Source: a bacterium
GTDB lineage: Bacteria; Verrucomicrobiota; Kiritimatiellia; CAIKKV01; CAITUY01
Length of the DNA: 64,000 nt
Reading direction: 5' to 3'
Assembly: GCA_037128595.1 (NCBI GenBank)
Contig: JBAXWB010000005.1
Span: forward strand, 62,001 to 126,000
Shown: in pieces, positions 60,091 through 64,000 of the stretch
Position numbering within the stretch: the first letter of the stretch is position 1
Layout: every line of letters begins with the position of its first letter
Notes under the pieces: model-generated
What the model was told of the DNA's origin: nothing
Seen by the model: only the letters and a program-made list of their open reading frames with translations
Databases searched by the model: none
Position numbers and translations under genes: made by a program

Positions 60091-61171
60091 TTTGACGATG
60101 ATTCGCAAGGGGGATCCTGAAATGACGCTGGGCGTCGAAGAGACGCGCATCGAGTCGATCACGACAACCCTGGAGTGGGATGCGAAAGCAGAGGCCCTGC
60201 GTGAAATCTTCTGGCAGACCTGCGGCCAACGTCCGCAGGTGGATTGTCCTTTGGATCTGCGCGTGGAATCAGAGGAGGATCGTGGCGATTTCTTTGAGCG
60301 CCGCCTGAGTTACGCCTTGGAGCCGGACGAACGCGTGACCTCCATCGCGCTGATCCCAAAAACCCTTAGGTCCCTTGCTCCTGCGGTGCTCTGCATTCAT
60401 CCCACATGTGACCTTGGGAAACTCCAGACTATAGGCCGTGACCCATTGGACGCCACGCCGCCGGAGATGCGTGATCGAGCCTACGGATTCCAACTGGTTA
60501 AACGGGGTTTTGTCGTTTTGGCGCCAGATCTTCTCGGTGCGGGCGATCGCCGTTATCCGGGACTGCGCGCCTTCGACAACGGGCCTTTTTTCCGCAAACA
60601 TCCGCGCTGGTCCGGCACCGGCAAAGATCTCTGGGATCTTGGTCGCGCCCTGGATGTGATTCAGCAGCTACCCGGGGTTGACCCCGAACGGATAGGAGCG
60701 CTGGGCCATTCGCAAGGGGGGGGGCTGACCACCTACCTCATGGCGGTGGATCAACGGGTGAAAGCAGGGGTGAACAACTGCGGCCTCTGGCCGCTGCGGG
60801 CATTGAAGAATCCCTTCGCGGTTGCCCGTACCGGCTGGTGGATCGGGCGTCCGGCCCTGAGACCGTTCTGTCTTGCCGGCAAAGCATTTCCCATCGATGT
60901 TCATGAACTCATGGCCCTTGCCGCGCCGCGCCGCTCCTTAGTCATTATCGCGCTCAACGACTGGGGCTATCAGTCGACGGAAGAACCGATCAGCCGCCCT
61001 GTATGGGAGAATCTCGGAAACAACGTAGGAAAGATCTACACGCTCGTTTCCGCACCTGATGCCTTCAATCTCATACTTCACCTCAATGGCCATTGTTTTC
61101 CGCAGCCTTTGCGTGAACAGGCCTATACGTTTCTGGAAGAAGCGCTGGGGGTCAATGGAGGGTGTGCCTGA
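60068..61171 (+). CDS. Alpha/beta-hydrolase, acetyl-xylan-esterase/dienelactone-hydrolase-like
   Basis: 367 aa. The ATG at 60068 follows GGGGGAAG; ATG 60122 (after AGGGGGA) is an equal alternative. PAVLCIHPTCDLGK, GFVVLAPDLLGAGDRR, and the nucleophile elbow IGALGHSQGGGLTTYLMA fit the alpha/beta-hydrolase fold. HLNGHCFPQPLREQAY carries the probable catalytic His. No signal peptide. A cytoplasmic esterase releasing acyl groups from imported sugars is likely. It is the last gene of the long operon and is followed by a tandem operator and a new promoter. Confidence 0.82.
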   Translation: MIISYFDDLTMIRKGDPEMTLGVEETRIESITTTLEWDAKAEALREIFWQTCGQRPQVDCPLDLRVESEEDRGDFFERRLSYALEPDERVTSIALIPKTLRSLAPAVLCIHPTCDLGKLQTIGRDPLDATPPEMRDRAYGFQLVKRGFVVLAPDLLGAGDRRYPGLRAFDNGPFFRKHPRWSGTGKDLWDLGRALDVIQQLPGVDPERIGALGHSQGGGLTTYLMAVDQRVKAGVNNCGLWPLRALKNPFAVARTGWWIGRPALRPFCLAGKAFPIDVHELMALAAPRRSLVIIALNDWGYQSTEEPISRPVWENLGNNVGKIYTLVSAPDAFNLILHLNGHCFPQPLREQAYTFLEEALGVNGGCA

Positions 61172-61228
61172 TCCTGTCCGGAGGGAGTTATCAGAACCAA
61201 CTAGGTTTCCGGCAACTTTGAGTGAAAC

Positions 61229-61269
61229 GCAATATTTGTCTAGTAAAAGCAACACCTGTCTATTGCTTG
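61229..61269 (+). promoter_or_regulatory. Tandem 20-bp operator (copy 3) before the final DUF4838 gene
   Basis: GCAA-N5-GTCTA occurs perfectly twice: GCAA 61229-61232 with GTCTA 61238-61242, and GCAA 61249-61252 with GTCTA 61258-61262. The right repeat covers the -35 position of a rightward promoter whose -10 is GATAAT (61274-61279); the -35 hexamer itself (AACACC) is poor. This is the arrangement expected of an AraC-type activator. Here the element points toward the gene, opposite to the copies at 4885 and 40293, and it lacks their embedded TTGACA. Confidence 0.75.
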
Positions 61270-61273
61270 CAAG

Positions 61274-61279
61274 GATAAT
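61274..61279 (+). promoter_or_regulatory. -10 element of the final gene's promoter
   Basis: GATAAT lies five bases after the tandem operator and about 44 bp before the ATG at 61323. Without a recognisable -35 it would depend on an activator. Confidence 0.5.
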
Positions 61280-61322
61280 AGGGGTGATAATCACGGAAGA
61301 TTAATCTGAAAAAGGAGAAGAT

Positions 61323-64000
61323 ATGCGCATTCGGACTTGGTTGGCGGCATGTATGGGGGTGGCGGCCTGCGGTAGCGCGGTGGCGGCTGATCTGGTGCTG
61401 GCTGAAAAAGGGCGGACGGACTACCAGATTATCGTACCGGACACCACTCTAAGCCCTGCAGTAGGCGAGAGCCTGAAGCAGGTGGCGCGCCTCATGCAGG
61501 CGGCGTTCAAGGCCAATGGGGTGGAGCTGTCGGTTGTGACAGAATCCCTTCATGATGCGGCCAAACCCGCGATCTATCTGGGCGACACGGCGTTCGCACG
61601 GGGCAACGGGGTAGAGGCCTCAAAACTTATCAACTGGAACTATGTGCACAAGGTGGTTGGTCGAGATGTGATCGTGGCGGGTCGAGAACAACTGGCCGTG
61701 GGACAAAAGAAGAGTAGTTCCGAAGAACCAACTTTTGATCGGATTGGTACGGCGAAGGCCGCGCTCGATTTCCTGCGGCTTTACGCTGGCACCCGTTTTC
61801 TCTACCCGGACGTTTCGGGCTGGGACGATCTTACGTCCGATGTCTCCGTGGATTGGTCGAAGTCACCTGCTGTTGAGTTTCTGCCAACCCCTGTGATCCG
61901 GATCCCCTCAGATCTGAATGTACAGAAGATCCTTCCCCTTAAGTATAACGTGGGCATACCGAGCGCGGGGTTCTACGACTTGGCCGTCAGCCGATATCCC
62001 ATCGTGGATGAGGTGTGGGGTGGCCATACTTACGGAAGGGCCATTCCGCTAGAGAAGTACCGTGACACGCATCCGGAATATTTCGCGTTGCTCGGTGGCA
62101 AGCGGTTGGTTAATCCTGACGGCATGGCGCAATACTGCATCTCCAATCCTGAGGTCCAGGAATTGTTGTTTCAGGATTTGATCGCCTGGCTCGATGCCGG
62201 GTATAAGGCGGTGGATCTCGGGCAGCCGGATGGCTTTCGCCCCTGTCAGTGTGAGGCGTGCAAGAAATTGTTTGGGACCGGTGGCGACTGGGGTGAGAAA
62301 CTGTGGATTCTTCACCGCAACCTGGCCGAACGTGTTTCCAAAGCAAGGCCTGGGAAACAGGTTATCCTGATGGCCTATTGTTTGACAGATCCGCCCCCGA
62401 AAACCTTCAAGAAATTCCCGAAGAATACCGGGATTATGCTGTGTGGCACCAATGAGGAGGACATCCAGTCCTGGCGCGACTATGTCGTTCCCAGGGGCTT
62501 TTCGGCTTATATCTACAACTCGACACCTAATCTCGGCACCCGCTACACCCCGATGCGGACGCCGCGCTTTGTTGAAGCCCAGGCCAAACGCTTTGTGAAC
62601 AATCACATCCAATCGATTTACCGGGACGGGAACGGGGCCCTGTTCGGCTTGGAAGGACCTGTCTATTATGTGATGGGGCGGATGTTTGATGATGTAGATC
62701 ACAATCAGGCCAAGGACCTCGTGTATGAATTTTGTGCGGGGGCATTTGGGAAGACTGCCTTGTCCATGCAGCGCTTCTATGATCAGCTCTATCATGGGAT
62801 TGACCTGTATTCCGAATACCTGGGCACCCGGTGTCCGGCCTGGTCGTATACCGACATTTACGGGCGGAGTCATAAGACCCTCACCGATCCCTTCCAGTTG
62901 CTCGGGTTTATCTACACCCCGACCTTGTTGGCGGCTCTGGAGAAGGAACTGGCTCAAGCAGAAAAGACTGCTGATACTGAAAAGATCAAGACACGGCTCT
63001 CACTAGTCCGCCGGGAGTTCAACTATATCAAAAGTCTGGCGCGCGTGATTCATCTCTATCATGCCTACGAGATTCAACCAGACCTTGCCTCGCGCGACCG
63101 CTTACTCGATGCGATTGATGCCCGCAATGCCGAAATCGCCTCGTTCTTTGGCCCCAAACCGATGCCTGGCTGGGCTTTTACTCTATTCCCGCTTCACGGC
63201 CACAATGCCGATCATTTGCGACTGGCCTTCGACGGCTATCAGGAGCCATTCAAGAATACGTGTGTGAACTGGGATACCAAGGCGATGCGTAAGGCCCCGC
63301 TGACGGGTGCCAATCGTCTGGTCATTAAGCCGGTCTCAGGCCCCGTTACCTTGGATACACCGGCGTGGGACAATGCGGTGTCGAACGCTTTGGACGGACT
63401 TCCCCGTGACGCCCGATCAGGTCAGAAAACAACGTTCCGGATGCTGTATGACACGTCCGCTCTTTATGTTCGACTGGAATGCGATTTGTCCGCTGACCTG
63501 ATGACGAACCCTGGCGAAAAAGAGGCGCTGATTGTTTGCCTTTCACCTTCAACCGGTAGGAATATTTCCTATCGATTCGCGGTTGGACCGCGGGTCGAAT
63601 CAAAGACCGATGCCGCGAGCGGGTTCATTGCCGATGTGATGGATCCGCGTTATGGCCAGTTCGATCCCGACTGGAGTGGTGACTGGACCTATGAGACCAA
63701 ACTCGAACCGGAAAAGAATCGTTGGGTGGCGCTGATCAAGGTGCCGTTCAAGACCCTTGCCGTTGAACGGCCGGCGGATGGAGCCGCCTGGCGTGGCAAT
63801 GTTGGACGGACCCATCTGAGCGGCCCCAATCAGATTGAGCGCTCACTTTGGTCGGCTTTGGGAAACACCAAAGATATGGATGACCGGACGGTTTTCGGTG
63901 AGATTGTATTCGAGGCCGGGGGCGCTGAGAATGAGGCAAAGCCTCCTTTGCAAGTATTACGTGAAGAGTACAGTATCAAGCATGGTGAATTCCCGGCCGA
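61323..64000 (+). CDS. DUF4838 secreted protein with CxCxxC motif (3' end outside window)
   Basis: Open from ATG 61323 (AAAGGAGAAG upstream) to the window end, at least 892 aa with no stop. Signal peptide RIRTWLAACMGVAACGSAVAA, possibly a lipoprotein via GVAAC. The N-terminal domain (GESLKQVARLMQAAFKANGVELSVV) and DUF4838 core are more distant from the four proteins upstream. The core has Cys308, Cys310 and Cys313 in FRPCQCEACKKLFG, the type B CxCxxC motif. A C-terminal CBM9/DOMON-like domain begins about residue 685 (TLDTPAWDNAVSNALDGL). It is the first gene after the tandem operator and is likely AraC-controlled. Activity unknown. Confidence 0.8.
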   Translation, partial: MRIRTWLAACMGVAACGSAVAADLVLAEKGRTDYQIIVPDTTLSPAVGESLKQVARLMQAAFKANGVELSVVTESLHDAAKPAIYLGDTAFARGNGVEASKLINWNYVHKVVGRDVIVAGREQLAVGQKKSSSEEPTFDRIGTAKAALDFLRLYAGTRFLYPDVSGWDDLTSDVSVDWSKSPAVEFLPTPVIRIPSDLNVQKILPLKYNVGIPSAGFYDLAVSRYPIVDEVWGGHTYGRAIPLEKYRDTHPEYFALLGGKRLVNPDGMAQYCISNPEVQELLFQDLIAWLDAGYKAVDLGQPDGFRPCQCEACKKLFGTGGDWGEKLWILHRNLAERVSKARPGKQVILMAYCLTDPPPKTFKKFPKNTGIMLCGTNEEDIQSWRDYVVPRGFSAYIYNSTPNLGTRYTPMRTPRFVEAQAKRFVNNHIQSIYRDGNGALFGLEGPVYYVMGRMFDDVDHNQAKDLVYEFCAGAFGKTALSMQRFYDQLYHGIDLYSEYLGTRCPAWSYTDIYGRSHKTLTDPFQLLGFIYTPTLLAALEKELAQAEKTADTEKIKTRLSLVRREFNYIKSLARVIHLYHAYEIQPDLASRDRLLDAIDARNAEIASFFGPKPMPGWAFTLFPLHGHNADHLRLAFDGYQEPFKNTCVNWDTKAMRKAPLTGANRLVIKPVSGPVTLDTPAWDNAVSNALDGLPRDARSGQKTTFRMLYDTSALYVRLECDLSADLMTNPGEKEALIVCLSPSTGRNISYRFAVGPRVESKTDAASGFIADVMDPRYGQFDPDWSGDWTYETKLEPEKNRWVALIKVPFKTLAVERPADGAAWRGNVGRTHLSGPNQIERSLWSALGNTKDMDDRTVFGEIVFEAGGAENEAKPPLQVLREEYSIKHGEFPA

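Noticed and set aside
62049-62957. 302-codon open frame on the minus strand
   Set aside because: It lies opposite the DUF4838 gene, which has a signal peptide, CxCxxC motif and family domains. The minus frame has no recognisable motif and is a codon-bias shadow.

Overview
This 64 kb window is one long glycan-catabolism region. The lack of SusC/SusD or TonB genes, the four complete and one partial DUF4838 proteins, the secreted beta-helix proteins ending in GAYE-type 'choice-of-anchor Q' modules, and the AraC/Gfo-Idh-MocA/sialate O-acetylesterase repertoire suggest a member of the PVC group (Kiritimatiellota, Lentisphaerota or Verrucomicrobiota). That placement is inferred from gene content; no marker gene is present. 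I see no rRNA, tRNA, integrase, transposase or CRISPR array. No gap between genes exceeds 300 bases; the largest (27723-27949, 5753-5939, 40270-40442, 61172-61322) hold regulatory sequence.

Layout. (1) 1-510: tail of a GH2 glycosidase. (2) 569-5752, minus strand: AraC regulator, MFS transporter, GH5 endoglycosidase, D-threonine-aldolase-like PLP enzyme. (3) 5940-19507, plus: Gfo/Idh/MocA oxidoreductase, a DUF4838 pair (types A and B), SGNH-TPR protein, intracellular sialate O-acetylesterase, GH78 rhamnosidase, a collapsed GH4 relic, TPR protein. (4) 19638-27722: a second DUF4838 A-B pair, another GH4-like relic and a GH106-like hydrolase. (5) 27950-46685: two secreted modular beta-helix proteins, secreted sialate O-acetylesterase, six-hairpin enzyme, M20 amidohydrolase, AraC regulator (minus), DegT aminotransferase, GH38 alpha-mannosidase, and a third beta-helix gene broken at an 11-G tract. 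(6) 46768-61171: GH4, NagB-like isomerase, GH29 fucosidase, esterase, CE2-like SGNH hydrolase, glycerol-kinase-like FGGY kinase, a GlpA/[2Fe-2S]/FAD-reductase fusion, heparinase-like protein, Gfo/Idh/MocA and an alpha/beta hydrolase. (7) 61323-end: a further DUF4838 protein, cut by the window edge.

How it may work together (inference): secreted DUF4838, beta-helix, esterase and GH5 proteins bind, de-acetylate and cut a branched glycan carrying rhamnose, fucose, mannose and amino sugars. Cytoplasmic GH78, GH4, GH38, GH29 and NagB-like enzymes finish the fragments. The oxidoreductases, aminotransferase, kinase and G3P-dehydrogenase-like fusion feed the products into central metabolism. The only transporter seen is one MFS protein.

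Regulation stands out. A 41-bp element made of two tandem 20-bp repeats (GCAA-N5-GTCTA) occurs three times, twice next to AraC genes. A different palindrome (TCTAC-NN-rTAGATA) precedes three consecutive plus-strand units. The locus also shows decay and recombination: at least one and probably three genes reduced to terminal scars, a 498-bp perfect repeat shared by two beta-helix genes, and a homopolymer frameshift in the third.
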